A stretch of 64,000 nucleotides of DNA, taken from assembly GCF_014905175.1 (NCBI RefSeq), contig NC_057789.1:11236040-11300039 (forward strand). Direction: 5' to 3'. The notes below the pieces were generated by a model that made no database searches, was not told the origin of the DNA, and was given only the letters and a program-made list of their open reading frames with translations. How positions within the stretch are numbered: the first letter of the stretch is position 1; each line of letters starts with the position of its first letter. Made by a program: the position numbers and the translations under genes. The DNA comes from Aphidius gifuensis (taxonomy: Eukaryota > Arthropoda > Insecta > Hymenoptera > Braconidae). Below are positions 1-11,866 of this stretch, one piece after another.

Positions 1-2140
1 GTTTCAAAACCAAGATTATAAAAACTGTAATAATGTCACAACGCTCACTCTCGTTTTTAATATCAACATATACTTTTTAAATCATTTATTAAATATTCAA
101 CAAATCAAAATTGTGTTCATTATTTTAAAACCAGTCTAAACTAAATTCCAACATAGTTGAACCATCGAAATATCGTTGTGTTTCAGACTACTACAACATC
201 TACATGTCGATCATCCACATTGACACTCATCATACATACTGGATTCACACAAATATAACATCAAGTTATTTTTATAATTTCTAACACATTTTCCTCTCCT
301 AAATCTTGTTACCCAGTAGGGAATAACAAAATGAGGTAAAGTAAAATATTTGTTTACTGACTTGTTTATTGCAAATTACATTCATAATTTAATTTTTTTT
401 TGATTTTGTTTCTTCAAATTCAATTAAATTATTCCATTCCATTAAAAATAAACCTGTCTTGTAACATTATTGTGTATATTATATTAATTGATGAATATAT
501 TCAAGAAAATTGTTATTGCAAAAAAATTACATTATTTATTTATAAAAATTTACCGCTTGAGTAAATTTTTCTAGATATATATGGGGCATTCCAAGTGAAA
601 TGATAGAGCATTTCCCCTCGACCCCTTGGATATAAAAAAATTTTTTTTTTTTTTTACAAAAAATGAAGCCTGAATTTTTTCAAAAATTTTCCTCCCACCA
701 CTTGGTGTTTTTAACGCTTTTTTTCCAACTGGATCCAGCCTATCTCAAAACATACTTTTTTAAAAAAAAAAAATTTTTTTTCTCAAAGATTTTTTGGATA
801 AAAGCCAACGTATTTTCAGTAAAATATAAGTGGGATCACGACTTCATATATTTTTGTTTGAATTTAGAAAATTTCGAAATTTGAAAAATTACAAAAATAT
901 CAAAGTTTTTATATCGTTATAAATTAAAAAAATAAAAATTAAAGATGTCTCGATAATTTTTCAGATTTTTCATTCTTAACCTTTGAAATACGAGAAATAA
1001 CTTTATTTTAGTCAAAAAGCAAATTTTCACTGTAAAATTGAATATAAATGAAAATTTAGTATCATGAACTGGTCAATAGATGTGAATTAATTCAAAACTC
1101 AAAATAAGTGGTTTTTTCAGTCGCATTAAAATACTTTTTTATTGTTATTTTACATAAATTTTTTTAAAGAAATTTTTATTACGAATAAAGAAATCATTTT
1201 TAAAGAATCTGATATGTTTGACTAATCAATGCTTGTGAATATTCTCGAACGATAACTAATCAATCATTTTGAGATATGAGGCAATGTACTTTTTGAATAT
1301 TTCGAAAATTCAACTGGTTTGGTGATTGTATTTCGGGGGCAAGTAAACGTTTTAAAGTAGACAATACTTTCAGCGATTTTTGTTTAACATAAGAGCTGAA
1401 TTTTACTTTTTTTTAGGGATCGGTGATTTACCTAACATTTGCAACTTATGATTTATAACTGGCAGTAGACTTTTCCAACTCACATTGGATACAGTGCTCG
1501 ATTGTCGTGAGACTGTTTTTTCACTTGAACTTTGCGGAGCTACAAAAAATAGTAAACAATCGATTAAATATACGATTCGATTCATAGTACAAAACTTAAA
1601 CTAATGGCTGCTAAATTAAATTTTAGAGATACAGCAAGGAGACTTTTACCATGTTTAATTTTTCATTCCACTATTCCCTACTTTCGTTAAGACGAAATGG
1701 GAGGTCCAACATGTCGGTAACGAAATTGGGATTTTTGAAACAAGTTTTTTCTTAAACTAATGCGACTAAAATTCTAAAAATTTAGTACAGTGTATAAAAA
1801 GTCGTAATTAATCATAGGCAGTCGTCATTTTTTAATAATATTGAAAAAAAAGGTTATAAAAAATTACCACCGAGCAGATTTTTGAGACCAGTTTTCATAT
1901 AGTAAACATTATCGGAGACCGACCAAATTTTAGCTACGCAATCAGAAAAATATTGTTTTTCGTGGGCAACAATGATTTTTATGAAAATCGCAAATTTTTT
2001 TTAACGTTTTATCTTTATTTATAAAAATCTAGGCACGACTTACCAACTGTCGCATTGCGATGAAGCTACGAATTGGGGGCGCAGAGGTTCCAAATGGGGA
2101 TGTTTTGTAGCCTCGTTCACTAGTAGGCCTGGACAAGAAT
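1..2140. other. AT-rich stretch without recognisable genes
   Basis: No coding, RNA-gene or element signature could be supported here. The sequence is dominated by A/T runs. A short moderately GC-rich patch near 590-730 (ggggcattccaagtgaaatg onward) looks like the edge of a dispersed repeat, but no partner copy was recognised in this window. Confidence 0.5.
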
Positions 2141-2149
2141 AATTGTTTC

Positions 2150-2930
2150 GTAAATATAAATAATATTATTTTTAATAGAAAAAAATTTTTTCAATGTTAT
2201 TTTACAATAATTCATAATCATTATGAACGGTTGTGTCGCGCGACTAGCATTTTTTTCTGGAAATTAATCAATTGTTGACTAATTATTGATAAAAGAAAAC
2301 CGAGCTACTTCCCTGAATCCAAAACTGACCGGGGAATAATTATCAAAAAATCTATTTTTTATAAACAACTAGAATTTTAAATATTATTTTATAATTATTG
2401 ACAATATTTGTCAACAGGTGCATTTGACGACCGGCACTTTTTTATTAATAATTAAACAATTGTTGATACATTAAAAAAAAAAAAAACTTCGATGTATTTT
2501 TGTGAAGTCGAAACCAACCAGAGAATAATTATCAGAAAATCTATTTTTTATAAACAACTAGAATTTTAAATATTGTTTTATAATTATTGACAATATTTGT
2601 CAACAGGTGCATTTGATGACCAGCTTTTTTTTTTTAATAATTAAACAACTGTTGATAAATTAAAAAAAAAAAAAATTCGAGGTATTTTCGTAAAGTAGAA
2701 ACGAACCGGGGAATGATTATCAAAAAATCTATTTTTTATAAACAAATAATATTTTTAACATTATTTTATAATTATTGACAATATTATCAAAGAATCTATC
2801 CACCATAAACAAATTAATTTTAAATATTATTCTATGATAATTGACAAAATTTGTCAAGAGATCCATTGGACGATGAGCACTTTTTTTTGAATTATTAAAC
2901 ATTTGTTGATATTATAAAAAAATTCATACT
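2150..2930. repeat. Degenerate tandem repeat, unit about 190 bp
   Basis: Four to five diverged units share the string aatttttgtcaacaggtgca-like core, a preceding ATTGACAATATT block, and a following TTTATTAATAATTAAACAA block. The core recurs near 2412, 2601 and 2853. Clear units are about 190 bp apart, with a shortened unit near 2750-2800. No protein is encoded. Confidence 0.7.
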
Positions 2931-3020
2931 AAAATTAAGCAATCTTAAACAACTAGGAAAATTCAAGGAATTCGATTTAGAAATAATTTACATACAGTAT
3001 ATACCATTTTATTATTTATT

Positions 3021-4436
3021 TTATTTACTCAGTGTTTTTTTTATGGTGATGAAATCATTTTTTTTCATATGAAATTTTTCATTGTTATTAACAATTTTTC
3101 TGTTAATTTGTTCCCGTATTCTGATGCGCATTTTATCATAACTTTTCAAGTCTTTATCAAGAGTGTCAATTTGACTTTTGTGAATTTTGACAAATTTATT
3201 GAAGATTTTTTTGGAAGGTGTTAAATATATCTCATTCGGATTCTCATTTACTATAAAATTTAACCACATTTTAATGATTGGCCAAGTAAGTGTTGCTTTT
3301 TTCCTTTTTTCAATTATTTTGTCTCTGCCTTTTTTCAAATTATTCAAAGCTTTTTTTCGTATTTTATTCACAACCAATTCATTGTCTGGACTGCCAGGAA
3401 CATAATCTTTATTATAAATTCGTCGATAAAATCGCCTAAACAATTTTTCACCATTGAGCCTTAGATCGCAGTTATCACAATTACATCTTGGGTATGCAAT
3501 TCAGATCAGCAAAGTTCACAGCTTCATTTACATTGAACCTACGTTATACCCACCATGAAAACTGTTTGCATGCGTTATTACAAACATTCCAGGCTCTTGT
3601 TTAACTTTTGTGTAGGCCATTTTATGTATTTTTAAGAGATTTTCTGTGATAATGAATCGTTTGTGACCTCAGATATTCACACATCCGTTATAGAATTCAC
3701 CTATTTTTTTGTCCAACATGTCAACCAATAAATCATTGAAACGTTGAGTGTTCTTCTGTTTGACAATTAGCCATATTTTTGGAGCACCATATAGTTAATA
3801 ATTCATTGATTTCAAGTTGCCATTCTCAAGATGAACCCCGAATGATGATGATGTACTGCCTATATAAAGATATGTTTCATGTATTCCAGGAATTTTTTCA
3901 TTATTATCAGAATTCCTTACAAGATGAATTAAGCTTTTTTTTTTTAACAAATTCCACGTTGATACTTCATTATAATTTTTGAAAAAACTATCTTCAATAT
4001 CAGCTGCATAATAAATAGTCAGACTTTGATTTTTTAAAAGGTTCGAGTAGTCGTCGTCATCTTTGATCAAGAAATTTTCATTTTTTTCAATTAGTTTTTT
4101 ATAGAAGTCGACATCTTTTATTGCTACCTCGTGTTTCTTTAATTTCTCTAGTTTTTCAGCAGTGTTCGTAACTATAAAGCCATTTTCATATGCTTCGAAT
4201 TTTTGAATTAGAACATCTTCTATTTTCAATTGATTTATATAATCATCAATATCTTGGTCACTCAAATAAGACTTTTTCCATAATGCTGGTGCTTTAATGA
4301 CTGTAACTTTTCGGCCAGATTTCATGTCTGCATACATTTTTTCGTTACAATAATCCCAATCTTGGAATTCCACATCAGTGGGGACGTAGGCATTACTACA
4401 ATCAATATAATCACAATCATTCTCATCCACATACAT
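3021..4436 (-). pseudogene. KDM4-like JmjN/JmjC lysine demethylase pseudogene
   Basis: On the minus strand a KDM4-type protein can be followed from a JmjN-like segment (PTDVEFQDWDYCNEKM, first ~40 residues of the 213-residue upstream block), through a charged linker, to the JmjC core (IPGIHETYLYIGS, then FGVHLENGNLKSMNY). In active KDM4 enzymes the H-x-E pair and a distal His bind Fe(II), and a Lys after the first pair binds 2-oxoglutarate; here H202 and E204, a Lys in GAPKIW, and the distal His in SFHGGYN are all visible. The family removes methyl groups from histone H3 lysines in the nucleus. This copy is broken: TAA at 3795-3797, TGA at 3669-3671, and a segment around 3495-3550 that reads only in another frame before the frame returns. 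Downstream a Cys/His cluster (CNCDNC) and a basic tail (3021-3443) follow. No intron is obvious. Assignment to KDM4-like is strong; function is lost. Confidence 0.85.
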
Positions 4437-4439
4437 TAC

Positions 4440-6480
4440 GGCTGGAATAAGAAGCAGAGAAATATTTTTCAGAATACTTGTGATAAGAAAACAAGAAAAT
4501 TATTAATTGAAAAAAGATAAATTCACAAAAAAAAAAATTATTTCTTCGTAACATAATAATATACTATTCTAAATAATATACTGTTATCAATATTATTATT
4601 AATAAACAAAGTTCAAACTTTTTCTAATAAGAATTATGAATTATAAAAAATTGTTTACTGTAAATATAATTTGAAAAAATTAAATGAATACGCGATACAA
4701 TTTTGGTTTACTTTATTGCAAAGAGTTTGACCTATGTTTATTAATAACAATATTCATAATAATATTTTTTTTAAAAAACTTGGATCATTGCATTTATTTG
4801 CTTTGAATTGAAATAAAATATATTTTTTTTTTAGTTATCATTATTTTATAAAATTCTTTGAATCTAAACAATGAAGGACAGCACAAAGCGTAGAGAAAAT
4901 AATAATAACTAAAATAATAAAAAATTTTATTTTAAATTTGAAGGAACCAAATATTATATTTTAATTTTTTATTCCATAGAAAATTTTTCTCCGTGGCAGA
5001 AAAATAAAGTTTATTTTTGGGCATTAATTTATAATTTTTACTTTTATTTATAACTTATAAATATATATTTATATTTATATTTATATAAAAATATATAAAG
5101 TTATTAATAAACAAAGTTAGAATTTTTTTTCTAACAAAGATCTATAAAAATTGTATATCGCGTTCAAAATTAAAATATAATATCGAATTTTTTTGAAATT
5201 AAAATAAAATATTTTTTCATTTACAATGTTATTATTCTCTGAAAAATCCTGAATCGTAGGTACGAAGGACAGCGCAAAGCGTAAAGAAAATATTCACTTT
5301 CTCCAATTTTGAAGTGAAATATTTTTTTTTTTTTAGTTGTTATTATTTTCTGGTTTGTCAAGTCACAGCTACAAATGACAGCACAAAGCGTAGAGAATAT
5401 AATGATAGCTAAAATAAAATAATATTTTCATTTTAAATTTGAAGAAAATAAATGTTATATTTTAATTTTGTCACGCAACAAAAATTTTTTACAATTCATT
5501 ATTCATTGCAAAAATTTTAAAACTTCAATTATTGATAATAAAATTTATAACATTATATTTTTATGTAATCGAAATTATAAATAATGAATATACGTATAAT
5601 ATCATAAATGAACGCGCAGAAAAAAAACTTTATTTCTCTGCAACGTAAAAACATTGTTCATTACACAAAAAATTGTAATATAATATTTATTTTCTTCAAG
5701 TTTAAAATAAGTTGTTTTTCTATTTCACTTATAATTATTTCCTCTACGCTTTGTGCTGTCATTCGTAGCTGAGATTCAGAAAATTTTAAAAAATAATAAT
5801 AACTAAAATAAGAAAAAAAGTTACTTTAAGCTTGTAGAAAATAAATATTATATTACAATTTTTTGTGCAAGAAATAATTGTTTTACGCTGAAAAGAAATA
5901 AAATTATTTTCCTGCGCGTTTATTTATAATATTATACTCATTATTATATTCATTATTTATAATTTTGATCACCTAAAAATATATTACATATTATAAATAT
6001 CATTATCAGTAATTTAAATTCAAAAGATTTGCAATAAACAATGACTTACAGAAAATATTATTTGAGTCAAAGAATTAAAATATGGCATTTACTTTCTTTA
6101 AATGTAAAACGAAATGTTATTCTATTCCATTTATCATTATTTTCTCTACGCTTTGTGCTGTCATTCGTAGCTGGGACTCGGAAAATGTTAGAGAATAATA
6201 ATAACTAAAATAAAAATATATTTTACGTTAAGTTTAGAATAAAATGAATATTATATCACAATTTTCTTGTGTAAGAAATAATTTTTTTACGTTGCGGAAA
6301 AACAACATTAATAAACGATGAATTATCAAAATTGTTCATTACGTAAAAAAAATTGAAATATTACATTTATTTTCTTTAAATTTAAAATACGATATTTTTT
6401 ATAATTTTTTACGTTCATTTGCAATTTTTAATTTTATACACATAAAAATATTTTATTATCAATATTATAAAGAAGACGTA
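4440..6480. repeat. Cluster of five inverted/direct copies of a CACAAAGCG repeat
   Basis: A short conserved block, gacagcacaaagcgtagaga and variants, occurs in forward orientation at 4877-4900, 5268-5290 and 5377-5400, and in reverse at about 5741-5767 and 6143-6170. Each block is followed (in its own orientation) by related AT-rich sequence containing AATAATAACTAAAATAA and TTATATTTTAATTT. The layout, three forward then two reverse copies, makes the region able to fold into large hairpins. No open reading frame accompanies it. It may be a fold-back transposon or an unnamed satellite. Confidence 0.65.
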
Positions 6481-8280
6481 AAATAGCTCAAATAGAACAC
6501 GTCATCTATCATTCTATATCCTTCTAACTTCAATACAAAATGACGGTCTAGGAGCAATAACCGGCTACGTGCTATAAGCTGATAGAAACGTGACTTTTTT
6601 TTTGGGTGAAAGGAAAAAATACACTATTTTGCTGTCTTTTTATTTCTATTTCCATTCGATTCTTCATGAATGATTCTATTTTTTATATAATATAATATAA
6701 TATAATTTAAATAATATAATAATAAAAGAAAAGAATAATGGAATAAAACCTTTTATTATCTGCACTTTTTTTTTTTTCAATAAATAAATAATTAATTTTT
6801 TCTACTTAAAAATTATTAGTAACTAACCTTGACGTTCAGGTGATGTTCGCAGATTTACGTTTCAAATATGACTGAAAAGATTAGTGGAAATTTTTTTTTC
6901 TTTTAGTTTACTATTGCAAAAAAGTAATAATTCAAAATTCTATTTATTGAAAGTTATAAAAAAATAATAGGTTGAAATTAAGACCGTTCAGAAATGGGAA
7001 ATAAACAGAATTCATCGAGACGCAAGTCCACAAATTTGTTTAACCGCAAGAAGTATAAATTTTAATATTTTTTATAATTTGGTTTTTTTTTTTATATTTT
7101 ATTCTTATTTCAATCTATTTAATTTCTTACTTGTTTGAAGGAGGGCATCCAAAAATATCTAAACAATAAAAGAAACACAGTTTTTTTTACTCTTTTTTAT
7201 GCTATTTATGAATCAAAATTTATCAAATGCAAACCTTCCAATTCTGTTGCTCATGAGAGTGCAAGTCATACCTTCGGCCAATAATAGTTTGGCTAACACA
7301 CATGTGCACATGTAAATGTTAAGGCGAATTTTCATGATATAAAAAAAATCGTCAATTTTAAATCAGCTTGTATAAAAAAAAAATGGCTGGTGTGTTTATT
7401 TACCTATATCAGTCATATTCGATGACAGTTCTAATATATTATTTGATCAATTCATTATTGAGAAAATATGGAAAAGTGTATTTAATTATTGATCGAACAG
7501 ACTTATATAAACATCATATACCTATAATCCTTATATAAAAAGGACAAACATCATCGGTCTTCCGGGCATTTGATTGGTCGTTTTTCTTCTCTGTTCTGTA
7601 GGAACAATATATATATAAAAAAAATATATAAAATTCGTCCTCTGGCATGGGTAAGCGAAGATGAATTTATGATGCCTTCTTCGTTTATGCACAAAATATT
7701 TTAAAGGACAAACCTTCACAACTCATCGGCTACGGTAATCCTGGAATAAAGCCTTGACGGGGGTGCACATCGTAAAACCGAGACCACCTCCTGAAGGCAA
7801 ACCGAATTGAACTTACATGCATCCACAAACAGAAATACGCGTCAAATTTAAAAAAGTGTTTGAGCCGAGTCATCTATGCGAGGCTGGCCACCCCTCATGG
7901 ATGACCTTCCGACTTCACAACTAATGCGTTAACAAAGTCCGCGTGTCCCTAAAGGAACATGCGAATGAAAACCAATTTCCTCATCGTCTTGTCCAATCAC
8001 AGGACGTTCACCTTGATTTTCTTCAATACATGCAACTTTCTATAAGCTCTCTGTTCTTCCTCTCTCACCCCTTCAAACTCTCAACTTAGAAAAATCGCAA
8101 CACATCTAATTGATCACGACATAATATTCGCATACCTACGACATTCATAAACTACTGATTGTAATAAATAATAAAATAAACAAAGAATAATATTCTATAA
8201 ATAAATCATCTTGAACCTCAATACGAAAACAGTGTTAATAAATCAATTATTTATTTCACACCCGAACATTCTCACTTACT
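6480..8280. other. Unassigned region with a GC-richer island
   Basis: No gene could be supported. The part from about 7540 to 8060 has noticeably more G+C than its surroundings and a patchwork of short repeated words (for example AAAGGACAAAC at about 7539 and 7705), which suggests a decayed mobile element, but no diagnostic ends or protein were found. Confidence 0.35.
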
Positions 8281-8307
8281 CTTATATAGTTTTTTGTTTT
8301 TTTTTCG

Positions 8308-8411
8308 TTTATTTTTATTATTTTTTATTTATTTCGTTAGCAACAAAAAAAGACTGAGTGAGATGTAGTTTTTTTTTTTTGTCGCTAACGAAATAAATCG
8401 AATAAACAAAG
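8308..8411. repeat. Hairpin-forming inverted repeat
   Basis: The left arm (CGTTTATTTTTATT...TTATTTCGTTAGCAAC) is complemented by the right arm (GTCGCTAACGAAATAAATCGAATAAAC), separated by a short T-rich loop. It is a stand-alone ~100-bp stem-loop, perhaps the ends of a small fold-back element. Confidence 0.6.
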
Positions 8412-8648
8412 AGTGATCTTCGGAAGATTAAATGTCAATAAAATAAATCGATTCTTATTTTACAAAATCCAGTTAAAAAAATATATGGTCGACAATTACT
8501 CACATAAAATAGATTGCCTCTAAGCAAAAGGAAATCTGAAGGAATGCATCTGACCTTAACTTACAGCTTTTTTTTTCAATTTCATTCATTACAAGCTAGC
8601 GTGGAATAGATTAAGAAAAATTAGAAGAGACATAAGTGTGTGTAACAC

Positions 8649-9079
8649 TAGGGTGTTTTTTTTTTTTTTCGATATTTTTTTTTCTCTTCACCCATTTTCA
8701 TACAAGTTTATACAGCTCTAAATCATGCCCAGAAAAAATTTGAACTCAATTGAAAAATATTTAGAGGTGGTTCAGGGGTCATTTGTTTTTTCCATTTGAT
8801 TAACATGGGTTTAATACGCTTCATTCACCATTTTGATCATGGAGGCTTTAATTTTCGACCGTTCAAGTTCGCGTTGGTCTTATTTTATAGAGTATTGAAT
8901 TTTATAGCATATAATATTCATAGTTTTGATCATTTACAATTTTGTTTTTCAGAAAAATTGTGAATACTACCCTTTTGAAGCATTATTTCACTATTTTTTT
9001 TAACTGTAAATGATCAAAACTATGAATATTATATGGATGGGTGAAGAGAAAAAAAAATATCGAAAAAAAAAACACCCTA
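8649..9079. mobile_element. Fold-back (palindromic) MITE, TAGGGTG ends, 9-bp target duplication
   Basis: The element starts TAGGGTGTTTTTT and ends AAAACACCCTA. Its two halves are partial reverse complements of each other (GATCATTTACA/TGTAAATGATC, ATAATATTCATAG/CTATGAATATTAT). It is flanked by the direct repeat GTGTAACAC (8640-8648 and 9080-9088). A 9-bp duplication is typical of Mutator-like elements, so a non-autonomous MULE is the best guess. Related copies lie at 55488 and 61326. It encodes no protein. Confidence 0.8.
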
Positions 9080-9362
9080 GTGTAACACCTGTGTTCAGAG
9101 GAAAATCTGAGGACGTACACCTATCCTCGACATACCCCAAAATTGATTAGATAATATATGTATTTTCATAATTGAAAAGATTATATAAAGAATTTTTTCT
9201 TTTATTTTTTAGTAAAATAAAGAATAACTAAGTAACTATTAAAACTATATCGTGAAAATCGATAATAACACGTAATAAATTACAATAAATATTAGGTTGA
9301 AAAATATGGAGACAGGCGCGCGTAGCGAGTTAATGTGCTCGTATATATAAAAAGCAGAAAAT

Positions 9363-10380
9363 ATGATGGCTAAGCAGGTTAGTTTGTTCATCTTTATAAA
9401 CACGTTTTATGTTCGCTTCTTCGTTTATTGAGTTTTTTTATTAAATGCTAAAAAGTTATTTATTTAATGTTAAATTATAAATAAGAGTTAAGATAATATT
9501 CATTTTTAAATAATTTTATACCGTCAGGCAGCAGAAATTACTGTATCATTGAACAGGGAAAGTATAATTCTACCGTTGACGCTTAATGGAACTTTGGATT
9601 TCATTGTCCGTAAATTGTATTTTTCAGAAACAAGTGGGCTATATTATTTCAAAGACAATGATTCTGATCGTTAATCAGTACCTCTGTTCAATGATACATT
9701 CATGATCAATGCAAGCATCAACTGTTACTATGTTGACAAAAATGAGTATATTTTCAAAATGATGAAGTAATCAAAGCAGAGCATGAAACAGAAAATGTAA
9801 CAGTTGAATCACTACACTAGGCATTACGTTTTTACGATAGTGATAGCCATGCGGGCCTAAAAAGTTTTGTAAAAGGACCTAGTACTTCAATCCAAAAGAT
9901 TAAGAGCTATTAGTCAAGGATGAGAAAATCAGGGGTTGATTGATGGATTTCTTTAAAGATATGCGAGATCGCTTTCTATTTGACAATTTGAATCCTACAC
10001 ATACCGAATGTTTACGTTATCGCTTTGGTCCTTTGATGAAAAATAAGCTTGATATGGTCCGAACAGAGTGGAAAAGACATCGCATTACACGTCAAAAAAA
10101 CCAAGAAGTTCCTTCAGGAAGACCAGATCATTCATTTCTTCGTTCCGAAAAATTAGGCTGGGAAAATCAAAAAATTAGTATTGATATTGCTAAAGTTAAC
10201 CAGCTCATTGATAGATATTCAGTAAAACCTGTATTAATTACAAATTATTTTTGTGAAAAAGAAGCTCGATTAGTCCCAGACGTTTTTCAACCTATTACTC
10301 CTGAAGAAGCCATACAGCTGTATGTTCGAATCTTGGAATCAATCGAAAATGATAATAATTCTACAGAAACTGGTATTTAA
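9363..10380 (+). pseudogene. Integrase-core (DDE-type) protein pseudogene with tiny first exon
   Basis: A 15-nt first exon (9363-9377, MMAKQ) ends at a CAG|GTTAGT donor; the next exon starts at 9528 after a CAG acceptor in phase 0. It opens with a ~70-residue segment containing LPLTLNGTLDFIVRKLYF that looks like a small ubiquitin-like fold, and then passes into GPSTSIQKIKSY and RMRKSGVD, followed by an open stretch (9940-10380) with FFKDMRDRFLFDN, ECLRYRF, VPSGRPDHSF and TPEEAIQLYVRILESIE. That C-terminal pattern matches the integrase-core proteins widespread in fish and insect genomes, which derive from DDE transposons. Lesions: TAA 9672-9674, a frameshift near 9760, TAG 9818-9820, TAG 9911-9913 and a small deletion near 9937. 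A TATA-like string (TATATATAAAAAG) sits just upstream of the first ATG but too close to act as its conventional promoter. The splice model is inference. Confidence 0.7.
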
Positions 10381-10790
10381 ATTTCAACCAATTTGATGTT
10401 TTAAATGCAAATCTTTATTTGAGATTTTTTCTTTTTGATTGTACATGAAAATATCCAAAATGTAACGTAAATGAATAGCAGCAAATCACTTTTATAAATT
10501 TTAAGGAAAAAATTGTTTCGTGAGGAAGGTTGTCTGTCATCATATTATAAAAACCACATGCATATATGTACGTCTACATACATACTGTTATTATTATTTC
10601 AAAATAATTTTTTTCATTAGGCTTATATCATGATGATGAAAATATCACTTTATTTAAATACTAACAATAACAAGTATAATAATGTTAATTCGTCTACATT
10701 ATAGAGGTATTTACATTAATCACATCATTACTCCAATTTTCAAGATATTCGCAATATTTTGTGCAATAAATTTCTGCTGATGAACGGTTC
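10381..10790. other. AT-rich stretch, nothing recognised
   Basis: This stretch follows the integrase-like pseudogene. No coding or repeat structure was identified. Confidence 0.4.
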
Positions 10791-11022
10791 TTTAGTATTG
10801 TCGAAAAACAATCGGCAACATTAAAAAGTTTTAATACTGGAACTTTTTCTAAATCAGGTTTTTTTTTCTTTTTTTACGTAGGCGGAAGACTAGTATTGTT
10901 TTTTTCTTTAGTATTGTCGAAAAACAATCGGCAACATTAAAACGTTTTAATACTGGAACTTTTTCTAAATCAGGTTTTTTTTTCTTTTTTTACGTAGGCG
11001 GAAGACTCTAGTATTGTTTTTA
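10791..11022. repeat. Two-copy tandem duplication, 116-bp unit
   Basis: A unit beginning TTTAGTATTGTCGAAAAACA occurs at 10791 and again at 10907. The two copies are almost identical, including the GTAGGCGGAAGACT block, and differ by only a few bases, so the duplication is recent. Confidence 0.9.
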
Positions 11023-11866
11023 CTATATGAATTTAAAAAATGTTCATATCTCCTGAAATAATTTAGATAGGATGTTCGTATTAGAACCAAACTGAAGCTT
11101 AGAAGAAATACTACAATCGAGGATAGAAAAAACAATTTTTTTATTGTTATTAAATTAGTTATCAACAAAAAATGTTTTTGTAAAAATTTTAAACTCAAAA
11201 TATTAAGAAAACTAAAAACAAATCATGGATGCGACTTTTTGCCAAGATATTTAAAATTGCAAAATCTATATAATAAAGAGATAGTTTTTTTTTGCTATTG
11301 TTAGAAATTTGTTAATTAACAAAATACGAAATTCCTGTTTCTTTATAACTCGTATAACTTTTTCAAAAATTTACTTATATACTTCCATTTAGTCTCAAAT
11401 TGTTGGTCTTTTAAATACCGAAAGCCACACTGTCTTGATCAAATTAGTTATCAACAATTGTTTATAATAATAAGTAGTGTCTGGTATGTTCTAATAAAAA
11501 AATAGCCATGAAGGTTTGCTTTCAACGATTTGTTAGAAGAAAGTGTGGTTCTCAGAAATTAATTTAGGAATTTTTTGGGCTTTACAAAATTTTTTTATGT
11601 TTATTTGTTCAAAAGTTATTGAAATAATGAACAACTCACAATTCAAATTTTAACACTGTTTTTTGACAAAAAAAGGATGCGCCTATGCGTAAAAGTTTTT
11701 TTGCTGTGGTTATAATTTGCTTGATTGATAAAATATTGATTTAAATTATCACGTTATTGAAAAAAAAATAAAAGTATTTAACAAAACAGTTTGAAAAAAA
11801 ATATTTGTTCAGTTAAAAAAATAAATTGAACGATTTATTTTTTTTATATTTGTATTGATTTATTTC
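11023..11866. other. AT-rich stretch, nothing recognised
   Basis: No gene, element end or clear repeat was found. Confidence 0.4.

Noticed and set aside
2150..6200. CRISPR-like alternation of repeats and spacers
   Set aside because: Repeats are degenerate, in both orientations, with irregular spacing, and the sequence is eukaryotic.
9340..9362. TATATATAAAAAG as core promoter of the integrase-like gene
   Set aside because: It ends only a few bases before the first ATG, too close for a normal TATA-directed start.
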